From NCBI GenBank assembly GCA_949825065.1, contig OX463859.1, positions 12,414,452-12,478,451 of the forward strand: DNA of 64,000 nucleotides, given 5' to 3'. The notes below the pieces were generated by a model, which saw only the letters and a program-made list of their open reading frames with translations, searched no databases and was not told the origin of the DNA. A program made the translations under genes and the position numbers. Shown in pieces: positions 54,284 through 64,000 of the stretch. How positions within the stretch are numbered: position 1 is the stretch's first letter; each line of letters opens with the position of its first letter. Origin of the DNA: Odontocerum albicorne (lineage: Eukaryota; Arthropoda; Insecta; Trichoptera; Odontoceridae).

Positions 54284-54976
54284 CCCTTTAGGCACATATA
54301 ACATGCACCGCATGCGCATCAAAACTCCCCACAGGGATGTATGACGTGCGCCACACGCGCACCAAAAATCCCACACAAGGATGGACGAAAACAGTGCCCT
54401 GTTTTATCATCTGTTTATAAGAGCAATAGTTTAACGATTTCGTTCAAATAACTCAATTACTTTAAAAAATAGATTAAAGCTTTAGTTGTAAATACTTTTT
54501 TTTTATTCGAAAAAATCGTCAAATGTTTAATTTATATTTTTTTCAAAACTTCTGGTCGGCATATGCCTTTGTGTATGCCGACAGTGACACCTAACTGTCG
54601 GCAAATGGTACACAAAGGATTTCAATTTTTGATACATTCAAGTCCCATAAATGTTGTAAAAATATATAATTAGCGTTTTATTTTTAAAACTAAAATATTT
54701 GTACACAAATATTGTACTGTAATGACATATGGCCCAAATGCGGCCTGCACTAATCCCCACGTAAAATATTTGGCCCTGTTACAACAAAAGGTTGCCGACC
54801 CATGATCTAAACTGATTTAAAAAAAACATTCCAATGGTTCTAAAACTGTCAATTGAATTAAATGATGCTATAAAACCTTATATAAAATATTTATATCAAT
54901 TTTACCTCTATCTCCATAAAATAAAAAAAACATCCCTGGGACTGAAAATATGTTTTAGGCATACGAACCTGAAGGG
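54284..54976. mobile_element. piggyBac-like MITE (TTAA target)
   Basis: TTAA at 54280-54283 and 54977-54980 flanks ends CCCTTTAGGCAC and inverted CCCTTCAGGTTCG. The unoccupied site is preserved in the duplicated flank (TCTTCTTAATAAATATATT at 54236). The 5' part has two GCACRCGCGCAC-like stretches. 54720-54810 holds an hAT-like CGGCCTGCACTAATCC...GGTTGCCGACCC fragment. No transposase. Confidence 0.7.
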
Positions 54977-54980
54977 TTAA

Positions 54981-55590
54981 TAAATATGTTAGTTTATAAA
55001 GTAAGTACAATCAATTTTATATTGTTTGAGATTGATGATGATTTATTGATTATATTAATTTAAACTTTTGCTGGGTGCTCAAAATGCCCATCACTTATAT
55101 TTTCAATTTCTTTAAATGAATAAAAAAAATTGAGACTAAAGTGGCCTAACGGTACTTGATAGGATTTATGAGAGTATATGACAATGATCTGTTTATACCT
55201 CTCAACTTTTTACTATTTTTTAAGAATTTTAAATATCAGCTAATTTGTTACCACCGACCAACGTGATTTAAAAATAAATTATTCATCAGTCAATGTGTTA
55301 ATGAGGTACCTAAAAATATTCACGAAGTTCACAAAAAAGAAAGATACAACACATATTTTCAGTTTATTATAAAATATATACCATTGTTTATGTGTTAAAT
55401 CTCAAACAAGTAAAATGCCATTTCATATTGTAATTCTATATTATTATTACAAACCCATAGAAACCTTTATCATTTTTTCTTAATTAACTCAAAACAGTTG
55501 AGAACTCTTTTCACATGTATAGTACTTATATTTGCTTTATAGTGAATCCATTTGGTCGTGTATTATTTATATTGTACTTGTTGGCTTATT
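54981..55590. other. Intergenic, no gene seen
   Basis: AT-rich, without a supported feature. Confidence 0.4.
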
Positions 55591-55594
55591 GCCA

Positions 55595-56050
55595 TATTGA
55601 CAAATTTCTTCCAACTGACCAGAAAAATGTTAAAAAAAGTTATATATTTGATAGTGAAAGTACAGTCTATATTATAAATCTAATCTGACCTTTTTTCTCA
55701 ACCTTTTTATACTCCAGAGGAAGTCTAGTATGTTTGAGATGACCACTTTGACAAATCTTCTTTCAACTGACCAGAAAAATGTTAAGTAAATAAATTTGAT
55801 AGTGAAAGTACAGTCTATATTATAAATCTAATTTGACATTTTTTCTCAACCTTTTTATACTCCAGAGGAAGTCTAGTATGTTTGAGATGACCACTTTGAC
55901 AAATCTTTCAATTGACCAGAAAAATGTTAAGTAAATAAATTTGATAGTGAAAGTACAGTCTGTATTATAAATCTAATCTGACCTTTTTTCTTTACCTTTT
56001 TATACTCCAGAGGAAGTTTAGTCTGTTTGAGATGACCACTTGGCAATAAA
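55595..56050 (+). repeat. Tandem repeat, unit about 145 bp, three copies
   Basis: Unit includes GACCAGAAAAATGTTAAGTA, AAAGTACAGTCTATATTATA, CTCAACCTTTTTATACTCCA and GAGGAAGTCTAGTATG. The first copy is partly diverged. The start resembles a minus-strand SINE 1 tail (CTTCCAACTGACC), so the unit may have grown from one. Confidence 0.85.
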
Positions 56051-56144
56051 TCTGCCAAGTTGAACTGTATATATATAAAGTGTAATACAATATAATGTTT
56101 GTCGTCTAAAAATGTCTAAAATTTTAAGAATTGTATTAAATTTT

Positions 56145-56345
56145 CACTGTATACAGAACAATCTGGTAGGGTTAATGTCATGTGGCAATATTTTCCAAAC
56201 AACCATAAAGATTTTTAAACAAGCATTAAATGAATATCCGATTGGAACCCTTTTTAAAAAATTGGCATATCAACAATAATCGACCCTCCAACCCCAGGGT
56301 TGGAAGACAGATATCTTACCAATTAAACCACGCAGGTCGTCTTTA
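56145..56345 (-). repeat. SINE family 1 copy
   Basis: The minus strand has the tRNA-like head (GGTTTAATTGGTAAGATATC, GGGGTTGGAGGGTCGATTA), the family body and the TTGTATTAAATTTTC-type tail. A full-length, old copy. Confidence 0.75.
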
Positions 56346-56399
56346 TTAAGAATTATCTGTTACTCAAATGCAAAAAAAATAACTGGGTGCTACCTACAA

Positions 56400-56590
56400 A
56401 ATTCATAAAGATGAATTACTTAATTTGATGAGTAAATTGTATAAGATGTATGAAGCAAAAGATCTAAAAACAAATGTGGCAAAATCCAAAGTCATGATGG
56501 TAGAAATGAAATATGAACAATAAAACATTGGAGCAAGTTGAGGAATTCTGCTATTTAGGTAGTATTTTTTCAGATGATGTAAGAGTTATG
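56400..56590 (+). repeat. LINE fragment, main family
   Basis: AAGATGAATTACTTAATTTGATGAG, GTATGAAGCAAAAGATCT and GAGCAAGTTGAGGAATTCTG match the LINE segment at 35935-36080. It leads directly into the 104-bp array. Confidence 0.75.
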
Positions 56591-57480
56591 ATCCAACTGA
56601 TCTAAGAACTCAAACCACCAGACTAAATCCGGCGCTCTTATTGGGACACCCTTTAAATTACGTTTTCAGATGATGTACCTAAGAATAATGATCGACCTAA
56701 CTGACCCAAGAACTCAAACCACCAGACTAAATCCGGCGCTCTTATTGGGACACCCTTTAAATTACGTTTTCAGATGATGTACCTAAGAATAATGATCGAC
56801 CTAACTGACCCAAGAACTCAAACCACCAGACTAAATCCGGCGCTCTTATTGGGACACCCTTTAAATTACGTTTTCAGATGATGTACCTAAGAATAATGAT
56901 CGACCTAACTGACCCAAGAACTCAAACCACCAGACTAAATCCGGCGCTCTTATTGGGACACCCTTAAAATTACGTTTTCAGATGATGTACCTAAGAATAA
57001 TGATCGACCTAACTGACCCAAGAACTCAAACCACCAGACTAAATCCGGCGCTCTTATTGGGACACCCTTTAAATTACGTTTTCAGATGATGTACCTAAGA
57101 ATAATGATCGACCTAACTGACCCAAGAACTCAAACCACCAGACTAAATCCGGCGCTCTTATTGGGACACCCTTAAAATTACGTTTTCAGATGATGTACCT
57201 AAGAATAATGATCGACCTAACTGACCCAAGAACTCAAACCACCAGACTAAATCCGGCGCTCTTATTGGGACACCCTTTAAATTACGTTTTCAGATGATAT
57301 ACCTAAGAATTATGATCTACCTAACTGACCCGAAAACTCAAACCACCCGACTAAATCCGGCGCTCTTATTGGGACATTCTTAAAATTGCGTTTTTCAGAT
57401 GTAATAGTTATGGTCCAACTGACCCAAGAACTCAAACCACCAGGCTAAATCCGGCGCTCTTATTGGGACACTTTAAATTA
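56563..57480 (+). repeat. 104-bp tandem array, about nine units
   Basis: Units containing TTTTCAGATGATGTACCTAA, GACCCAAGAACTCAAACCAC and AAATCCGGCGCTCTTATTGG repeat every 104 bp, with almost no differences in the middle and decay at both edges. The first unit begins inside LINE sequence (TTTTTCAGATGATGTAAGAG). The array is followed by a mariner 3' end. Confidence 0.92.
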
Positions 57481-57499
57481 CATCTACATGAAGTCCTAT

Positions 57500-57671
57500 T
57501 TTTTTTGGCATCAAAAAGTTGATACCCCGCTTCACCACCTGCATTGAGAGGAATGGCGACTATGTAGAAAAATAGCTTACATATGTACTACGGTAACCAC
57601 GTAACTTTTTTGTTTAAATAAAAAAAATTGTAACCTACAAAAATTCAGTACACTTACTTTCTGGACTTACC
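57500..57671 (+). pseudogene. Mariner 3' end with transposase C-terminal codons
   Basis: Plus frame reads GIKKLIPRFTTCIERNGDYVEK then TAG (to 57573), the C-terminus of the mariner family seen at 8735-9609, followed by the same 3' UTR (ACTACGGTAACCACGTAACT) and the terminal repeat ending GTCCAGAAAGTAAG-inverse at 57671. All upstream sequence is lost. Confidence 0.8.
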
Positions 57672-57674
57672 TAG

Positions 57675-57905
57675 TATAATACAAATGTGAGTGGAAGGAG
57701 AAGTAGGAAAGATGACTTAGGAAAGTATAATGGGATCGAGTGAATTATATTTTTGAGGAAATGTAAAAAGTCAGCGAAATCGTTGTTGTATGAGAAGTAT
57801 GTATGTAAAAGTTGTGTCGCGATTAGAAAGTCTGGCGCTCTCTTCTCCCTGCCTACCCCGACAGGGCAACGGTGTGATAGTATGAATACATATATGGATA
57901 ACATA
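57675..57905 (+). repeat. LINE 3' tail, main family
   Basis: AATGTGAGTGGAAGGAGAAG, TTAGGAAAGTATAATGGGAT, GTCTGGCGCTCTCTTCTCCC, TGCCTACCCCGACAGGGCAA. Complete 3' terminus. Confidence 0.8.
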
Positions 57906-57949
57906 TTATATTGTGTTGCTACACGCTTAACGTTGAAATAATGTTAGAT

Positions 57950-58997
57950 CTGTAGTTTTCAAACTATAACCCGCGGGCCAAATCCGGTCCACCACCTCTT
58001 TATACGGTCCATGAGCTAGGAATGGATTTTAAAAAATCAAGAACGGCCGACCGCCGAGTCGAGGAGTTGCGCGATACGAATATATAAGGCGCTCTTATAC
58101 AGGATCTTTCAATAACGAAGCTCAATTCTTAAATATAAATAAAACAAGTTGTATGTGAGATATCTACTCAATTTTTATTTTATTTGAAAGAATATTTTAT
58201 GGCATTAAGTATGGAATATAACGTCATTCAAATGTCCACCGCGGCTTTGCTTGGTGGATTTTATACGGGTGCAGACCCAAGTCCCGACGCAAAATTCGCC
58301 AAGTTGAAGTCGCAGAAAGGCCAAGTTCGTGTGAACGACGAGAAATTGACTGGCTCGGATTTTCCCGTACACTCTCAAGCACAGCAGCGTTGTTTTCAGC
58401 AGACCTTGCGTTTCGGTGACGTACGAGTGTTGGCTGATTATTTATCGAACCGGTTGACTCGAATTTGGCCACCAAACGTCGAATAGTCGACTCGGCAGGA
58501 CGGTTGTGGCGAGGATAAAAATCACGTAATACGCGGAACGTTTCTCGAACGGAGCACTGATTTTGAAAATAAAATTTGATGATTTATTTGCACACGTTGT
58601 TCAACGCTATAACCTTCCATGGTGGTTTGCCATACACTACTGAATAATTCACAACAAATTTGACAGATGTAGCTTTAACAACATGGCCGCTATAACCTAA
58701 CAAATTTCGAGCGTCCCTATTGAAAGACCCTGTAGCTTCGAATTCGGTGGCCTCTGCTGTGACGCCACGCAGTTATAATTATAGTGTCGCATGCATCCCT
58801 GTTATTCGACATTTTGTTCTTATTTTAATACCCGTGATTATTATAAATAAACCTAGATTGTTTTTAAAAAAATATTACCCGTTCATATCAATCATTTCAC
58901 TGTCAAAACAAAAAAAGTGAAACTCACTCTTGACCCACAGAATATTTAATAAATATTTAATATTTGGGCCGTGACAAAACATTTTTGCCGACCGCTG
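57950..58997. mobile_element. Possible hAT-like element hosting a mariner-like insert
   Basis: The left end CTGTAGTTTTCAAACTATAAC with CCCGCGGGCC resembles a hAT terminus. The right end (inverted CAGCGGTCGGCAAAAATG) does too. The two do not match well and I see no 8-bp duplication, so these could be two fragments. The insert at 58100-58732 lies between. Confidence 0.4.
58100..58732 (-). mobile_element. Internally deleted mariner-like element keeping the transposase N-terminus
   Basis: TA on each side (58098-58099, 58733-58734). The termini CAGGATCTTTCAATAACGAAG and inverted CAGGGTCTTTCAATAGGGACG share the family pattern with 31077-31626. The minus frame (58475-58224) encodes FESTGSINNQPTL, ENNAAVLESVRENPSQSI and GLSATSTWRILRRDLGLHPY, the helix-turn-helix N-terminus. 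The catalytic part is deleted. Confidence 0.8.
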
Positions 58998-59019
58998 CTA
59001 TAGAAAATATTGATATATA

Positions 59020-59335
59020 CAGGGTGTAACATGAGGTGACGATCAACGGAAGCAAGGTGATGGGGGGGCCTCAATACCTATCGATTTAACCCCCATGTAT
59101 GTTCAGCGATATTCAGTGGTTCTCATATAATTTGAATTTTTGTGAAATTTGAATAAAAACCCGATTTTAGACTAACTTCGTAAATGTAACTAAACTATTA
59201 GCTCTGCGATCGTGATTTTTTTTCTAGAAGTAGTTTAATAATGAGCCTTACGTACAACAATACCGCTTTTCGTCGCAAGTATTGAGGTCCCCTATTACCT
59301 TGCTTCCGTTGATCGTCACCTCATGTTACGCCCTG
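59020..59335. mobile_element. MITE with about 65-bp terminal inverted repeats
   Basis: The left arm CAGGGTGTAACATGAGGTGA, CGATCAACGGAAGCAAGGT is inverted on the right with few differences. TA flanks both ends (59018-59019, 59336-59337). AT-rich centre, no ORF. Confidence 0.88.
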
Positions 59336-59744
59336 TATAGCAAAAGGCGACATAAAGAGATAAAAATAACTCCCACGCAAAATAGTAATTTGAGACAAAT
59401 ATGTAAAAAAAAATGATTAAACGTGAGAAATGGAGCTTATTGGTAAATAAAATGTTTGTTTGATTAAGTGAATCAATTCAACTGGCAATATAAACAATTG
59501 TAAGATGTTAGAATTAAAAAAATGTTAAAATAAATACAAACAAAATAATCGGAATACAGATGATCGTAAAAAAATAGATAAATATATACATACCGACATC
59601 ATACACAGGCATAGAGCTTAGTCATTTGGTTCGAATAAATATTGGGAGAGTATCGTTGTTAATATAAATTATAATTTAAATCGATAAAAGAAATTTGTTA
59701 AAAAATAAAATAGAACTAATATAAATCAGTTTATAAAACGAATA
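59336..59744. other. Intergenic, no gene seen
   Basis: AT-rich, may contain a diverged first copy of the duplication that follows. Confidence 0.35.
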
Positions 59745-60195
59745 TATAAACGAGTATATTAAAAATAAAACATTAAAAAATGTAAACAAAAATAGTCTGG
59801 GCTCAAACCATTTGCCAATACTATGTTACAAGCGGCTTAACAAATTAAAAAAGGTTATAATATGAATGTAATTTTTTTACGAAATCGAAATTAAAATATA
59901 ATTACACAGTAAGGGGTTCGCATTTAAGGTTTAACACTTTCAAATTCATAAGAACTGCATCTAAAATATAACTAAAATAACTCGTATAAACGAATATAAT
60001 AAAAACAAAACAAAAAATATAAACAAAAATAGTCCAGACTCAAACCATTTGTCAATACTTGGTGACAAGCTGCTTAGAAAACTAAAACTTAAAAAAATTT
60101 TTTTTTTTTTACGAAATCGAAATTTAATAGCATTACACAGTAAAGGAATCTTATTTTAGGTTTATCACGTTCAAAATCACAAGAACTGCATGACA
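59745..60195 (+). repeat. Tandem duplication, unit about 236 bp
   Basis: Two diverged units: ACAAAAATAGTCTGGGCTCA / ACAAAAATAGTCCAGACTCA, then TTTTTACGAAATCGAAATT and ACACAGTAA, ending AAGAACTGCAT. Old by divergence. Confidence 0.8.
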
Positions 60196-60585
60196 CTCAA
60201 AAAGGATTCCGCACAAAACAACATTTTTTATTTTAACAAAATATACTTAATCAAAATACATACGTCTGCTGGCGTTGGTAGCGCTGACGCTCGACACGCA
60301 AATATAGTTACTCAGCAAAGGATCAAAACGTGAAGTTACTCAGCAAATTATATTCTATCATTGTGCCCGTGCATCATGCATTGAATTAAGAATGCCTGGA
60401 ATTTAAAAAAAAATCGCGGCGTACAGGGCCTTGAAAACCTCTGTTTAGATGATTGCACCCTTTTCTCGAAAAATGTATCAAGCTTAAATTTATCAGTTAT
60501 AAATCGAGGGTGTACTTTAAAATAACTCTTTTTTTAATAAATTTGCGCCAAATATCTCTCCTGGATAGGACGACGGAAATAAAAT
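60196..60585. other. Intergenic, no gene seen
   Basis: No supported feature. Confidence 0.35.
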
Positions 60586-60589
60586 AACA

Positions 60590-61160
60590 TACATACTATC
60601 ACGCCATCTCCCTATCGGGGTAGGCAATAGGAGAGACCGATAGACTTTTCTATTGCAACACGCATATTTCGTCTCTTTTACATTCATACACCTTCTCATA
60701 CAGCTCCTACGATTTCAGTTCATTCTTTCAAAATATCATACACTTGATCCAACCATACTTTACTTGGTATTCCTCTACCATGTTTTCCACTCACATTTGC
60801 ACTGTATACTTATTTGTTAATATTTCTTCAATGATTCTCGTACATCAAAGTTGGCACCAAAATACTATTATGGGCTATCATAGCAGATTTTGATAATGTC
60901 CAGTTCGAGTATACGAAATATGTTTAGTGCAATTTCATGCACTGAGAATATGTGATGTGTTAATGAATGAAAGCTAAAAAAATATGTGTTAAGTAGAATG
61001 AAAAATAGCATGTTGAGGAGATTTGGGCACGTTGAACGGATGGGGAATGAAAGACTAACTAAATAGATTTGCAATGCAAGCATAAGTAGGAGTCGTGGTA
61101 GACGACGACCGAGAAAGGATAGCTAAACCAAGTGAATGAAATTTCGAAAGGGGTAAGGGA
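60590..61160. repeat. Two LINE 3' tails head to head
   Basis: 60590-60870 is a minus-strand tail (CATACATACTATCACGCCAT, GGGGTAGGCAATAGGAG, CCAAAATACTATTATGG). 60985-61160 is a plus-strand tail (GAAAAATAGCATGTTGAGGA, ACGTTGAACGGATGGGG, GTCGTGGTAGACGACGACCG). Both are decayed. Confidence 0.75.
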
Positions 61161-61545
61161 AACAAGGTATTGTCTGAAAAGATGTATGGACCCCTTATTT
61201 TGTTCCTTTTGAGATAAAATTATGCGGTCATAAATCACGATAACAAGTGTCGCATTGAGCTTAAAGTTTTGTACGGAAAATGCATAAAATTTGTATCGGA
61301 TTTTCAGATTTTAGTGCCCTATTAATTTGGTTTCCTATTGCAACTCGGCGTTCAATATATCTTTCTACATATCCGTTGAGTTAATTATGTCAGAAAAATA
61401 AAAAAATAGGTTTTATTCCTCCCATTAAACCAAAAATGGGATATTTTTTTCTTGAATCTTAGAAAAGACGTTGTTAGTTTTATTTTTTGGTTTGTAATGT
61501 TTATAAAATGTTAATAATATAAATAGATTTTTTTTTTTTAATTTT
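61161..61545. other. Intergenic, no gene seen
   Basis: No supported feature. Confidence 0.35.
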
Positions 61546-61547
61546 GT

Positions 61548-61795
61548 ATTCATCACAGTTTTATTTGAGTTCATTACCGGTTTCAAAGACCTCCGTCTTC
61601 CTCGTCAGGTGAAATTGAACTAAATTATGTCTAAAAAAATCTAATTGTAATAGATATTGGAAAGGGGACGGGAGCAGGTGGGCATCAAAAGGATGGTTTT
61701 TCGTCCTTTTGACGCCTACCTAATCTCCTCCCCTTATTATCCACTTTTCTTTGTGGTCTTTGAAACTGGCAATGACTTCAAATAAAACAGTGGTA
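61548..61795. mobile_element. Second Penelope-like terminal pair
   Basis: Left arm (ACAGTTTTATTTGAGTTCAT, TACCGGTTTCAAAGACC) and right arm (GGTCTTTGAAACTGGCAATG, CAAATAAAACAGTG) are inverted around a roughly 130-bp spacer that has its own AAAAGGATGG...CGTCCTTTT inverted repeat. The left arm holds a hammerhead-like core on the minus strand (61575-61608). Sequence differs from the first family, so it is a separate lineage. Confidence 0.6.
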
Positions 61796-62051
61796 AATAA
61801 AAAAAATGAAAATTGTTTTATCTACTTTATTAAAAATTGATAAAAAAAACTATGTTTCCGATATTAAACTGTCAAATAAGAACCAATCTAGCATACCATA
61901 TATCAGTGCCCATTTCAAAGATTAACTAAAATCCTAACTTAGTTATATTATCTTACAAATAAATTTCTCGAAGACGTTTCGCAATAAATTCAAGCAGAAA
62001 ATATATCTAAAAGACCTTCACCTATATATTCAGGAATGTTTTTAACTTACC

Positions 62052-62230
62052 AGCTGTTTTGAGTACGTTTTCATAGCCAGACCGGTCGGTTACATTTGAG
62101 TTCACAACGTGAGTTTTAGTTTCAGACTGGCATTTGAACTGTTCGGTTGTCTGCTTTCTATAATGTCGTATAGTTCTCTTTTAAACAACTCTCGATATAT
62201 TTCTTCTACCGGAATGTATACAGGAAAGAA
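62052..62230 (-). other. Candidate unrecognised exon
   Basis: On the minus strand a strong donor (ACAGCTG|GTAAGT at 62051) ends a frame reading RTIRHYRKQTTEQFKC, then QSETKTHVVNSNVTDRS and GYENVLKTA. In another frame ATG at 62239 opens MIAFFPVYIPVEEIYRELF. The two cannot be joined without a frameshift. It may be an exon of an unseen gene or chance; no family recognised. Confidence 0.25.
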
Positions 62231-62727
62231 CGCAATCATTTTCGGAATCAAACTTGTTACTTTTCAATTTATAAATAATCGATGTTAATTATAAAATAAT
62301 GTTAAAAATAAATAGTTATAAAACTAGAATTTATTAATATATTTTGTAATTGTTTAATCTAACTGTTGGTTTAAAATGTAGTTGAGTGTTTATCTTCATC
62401 ATTTTTTATTTATTTTTTGTTCAATATATTTTTTTAAATTAACGTTTAATGTATATTAAAATTAAATAATTATTAAAAGTGCTGTATTCGTTTTAAATAA
62501 CAAAGTTAATAAAATTAAGTGATAAAAAAGTACGTTAATTTTATATTTAATGTGTTGTGTTGTGTTTGTTATGTTTTGGAGGTTTTAATTGAATTTTGAA
62601 GGATTAATTACAAAAGGGATTTAATTAACTTGGAAAATGTATATTGGTAAGTGTTTATCTATAAATAATGTGTTTTGATTATTTTATGGATATTTATATT
62701 TTATACGAGGTGCATGACTCTTTGACG

Positions 62728-62925
62728 ACCTCCGTGGCCTAGTTGGTAAGACAGCTGTCTCCCGACCTGGAGGTTGCGGGTTCAAATCCCGCTGGACTTC
62801 AGATATAAAAAAATAATTCCAGTCTGGTTTTCTTTAACATCTTTCTGGTTGGGTGGAAAAGATTGCCAACTGGCAATAAGTCCGTCAGGTTGTACTATAT
62901 ACAACGAAAATATAATACAATACAA
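62728..62925 (+). repeat. SINE family 1, best-preserved copy
   Basis: CCTCCGTGGCCTAGTTGGTA (A box), GGAGGTTGCGGGTTCAAATC (B box), TCTTTCTGGTTGGGTGGAAA, GGCAATAAGTCCGTCAGG and an AATACAATACAATA tail. Immediately followed by SINE 2. Confidence 0.85.
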
Positions 62926-62929
62926 TATA

Positions 62930-63300
62930 TATTATGACCGCGCAGTAACGCACTTAACTTCGTGCGAAAAGTCACCGATTAGACCCCGCGCTGTGTTACT
63001 CCCTTCGAATGTAATTTTTCCGCTTAGTATTCGTGAGTACGGATACCTATGACTTCGATCATATCTATTATTAAAAAATATATATGCCGCTATGCTCCGA
63101 TTGTCTCACTTCGGTGTGTCATCGGATCCAGTACAGCGGTGTGACCGGTGAGTTTGCTGGTGTGCAACGGTTCACTCACTTCAAGAAAAAAGAGAAAAAA
63201 TACCAAATAAACAAATCTTCACAACCTAGCTTCGCTTTCCAACTGAATTGACGTTGGAATGGCGAGGGGATCCTCGCTTACGAGGCTCAGCAACGACGAA
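62930..63300 (+). repeat. SINE family 2 copy
   Basis: Head ACCGCGCAGTAACGCACTTA with CGATTAGACCCCGCGCTGTG, then TATGACTTCGATCATATC, GTGTGTCATCGGATCCAGTA, CAGCGGTGTGACCGGTGAG and the GAATGGCGAGGGGATCC end. Confidence 0.8.
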
Positions 63301-63304
63301 GATA

Positions 63305-63875
63305 TATTTTATGAACGAGTTGAGTAATTCTGCTATTTGAGAAGTATTATATATTCTCAGATGACGTAAAGGTAGAATTATGAAACCGCGAGTCGCGGTA
63401 GGAAACAAAGTGAATGGAGCACTAAAAGACATACAATATATTCAAACTAAGCAATCTCGAGACTTGTTTAAATGGAAAATTGATGAAAATAACCAAGTAA
63501 ATACAGTAGAAATGCATGCACTGAAATGAATACATGGTATGTCGATGTATGAAAGAAAAAGAAATGTAATTAATTAGGATGAATATGAACTAAAATCTGA
63601 GAATGATGAAAAGAGCAAATTAAGGTAATTTGAACGAAAGACTGACTAAATAAATGTATAATGCAAGCGCAAACGAGATTCATGATGGAGGATGACCGAG
63701 AAAAAGTATGGTTGGACCATGTGATTGAAAGAAAGAAAGGTAAAGAGTAAGATAAACAAAGAAGCTGTATGAGAAGATATATGTATGTCTAGGAGACGAA
63801 GGAAGTATTAACGTGATAGGAAAGTTAGGCGCTATATTTTCCCTGCTTACTTCATCAAGGAAATGGTGTAATTGT
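63305..63875 (+). repeat. LINE 3' region, main family
   Basis: AACGAGTTGAGTAATTCTGC, TTCTCAGATGACGTAAAGGT, GTAGAAATGCATGCACTG, GGATGACCGAGAAAAAGTAT and the CCCTGCTTACTTCATCAAGG terminus. Heavily decayed. Confidence 0.7.
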
Positions 63876-64000
63876 TTTTATATATTTCCCAAAACGTATC
63901 GATATATTTGTCCATAGGCTTTTGATGTTGTTTATACAGATTGACCCATAAGTCGCGCTCCAATGCTTTTATTCAAAGCGCGTTGTGGATCTTGTGGGTT
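63876..64000 (-). other. Window end, short open minus frame
   Basis: On the minus strand 63971-63876 reads KALERDLWVNLYKQHQKP then MDKYIDTFWEIY without a stop and with protein-like composition; a TGA precedes it. It could be an exon or an old element fragment. No family recognised. Confidence 0.2.

Noticed and set aside
56563..57480. CRISPR-like array
   Set aside because: Units are contiguous 104-bp repeats without unique spacers, in a eukaryotic context.
57950..58997. Complete hAT element
   Set aside because: Ends match poorly and no 8-bp duplication is present; kept only as a low-confidence call.
62728..62800. Possible tRNA gene (good A and B boxes)
   Set aside because: The two ends do not pair as an acceptor stem and the same head is followed by an identical SINE body in several other places.

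Overview
This is a repeat-rich, AT-rich piece of an animal nuclear genome, most likely an insect. The evidence is spliced genes with GT-AG introns, mariner, hAT, piggyBac-like, Harbinger-like and pogo-like DNA transposons, two tRNA-derived SINE families, LINE tails and Penelope-like remnants. The order cannot be fixed from sequence alone. Nothing bacterial, viral or CRISPR-like is present.

Three host genes can be supported. (1) At the left edge, on the minus strand, are the first two coding exons (1-1742, open at position 1) of a small secreted glycine-rich protein I do not recognise by name. (2) At 37237-44090 (+) a complete four-exon gene encodes the PLP homeostasis protein PLPBP (PROSC/YggS family, 251 aa). 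(3) At 47558-51686 (+) a four-exon gene encodes TAF1B, the Rrn7/TFIIB-like subunit of the RNA polymerase I selectivity factor (about 808 aa). One 106-nt TAF1B exon (49381-49486) is too short to stand out as an ORF and was recovered from splice sites and phase. A short ORF behind a good acceptor lies just past the TAF1B stop (51732-51869).

The rest is mobile DNA, often nested, with many boundaries readable to the base: a full-length cecropia-type mariner (33906-35185) whose third catalytic Asp is His; a mariner derivative refolded into a 280-bp inverted repeat (44923-45784); two internally deleted elements of one mariner-like family keeping opposite halves of the transposase (31077-31626 and 58100-58732); a Harbinger-like MITE carrying a broken MADF exon (15730-16230); hAT MITEs (3871-4342, 10426-11100, 27596-28212); piggyBac-like TTAA elements (14572-15056 inside a SINE, and 54284-54976); a pogo-like element inside a LINE tail (46720-47216); and Penelope-like termini with hammerhead-like motifs, one flanking a GIY-YIG fragment (52499-53180). 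Several tandem arrays grew out of these repeats, notably a 104-bp array (56563-57480) and a 50-bp array inside a SINE in PLPBP intron 3.

The three genes have no evident shared pathway: one secreted protein, one vitamin B6 carrier, one rRNA transcription factor. The most unusual signals are the fold-back mariner, the hammerhead-like Penelope termini and the catalytically altered mariner. I found no convincing wholly new multi-gene system.
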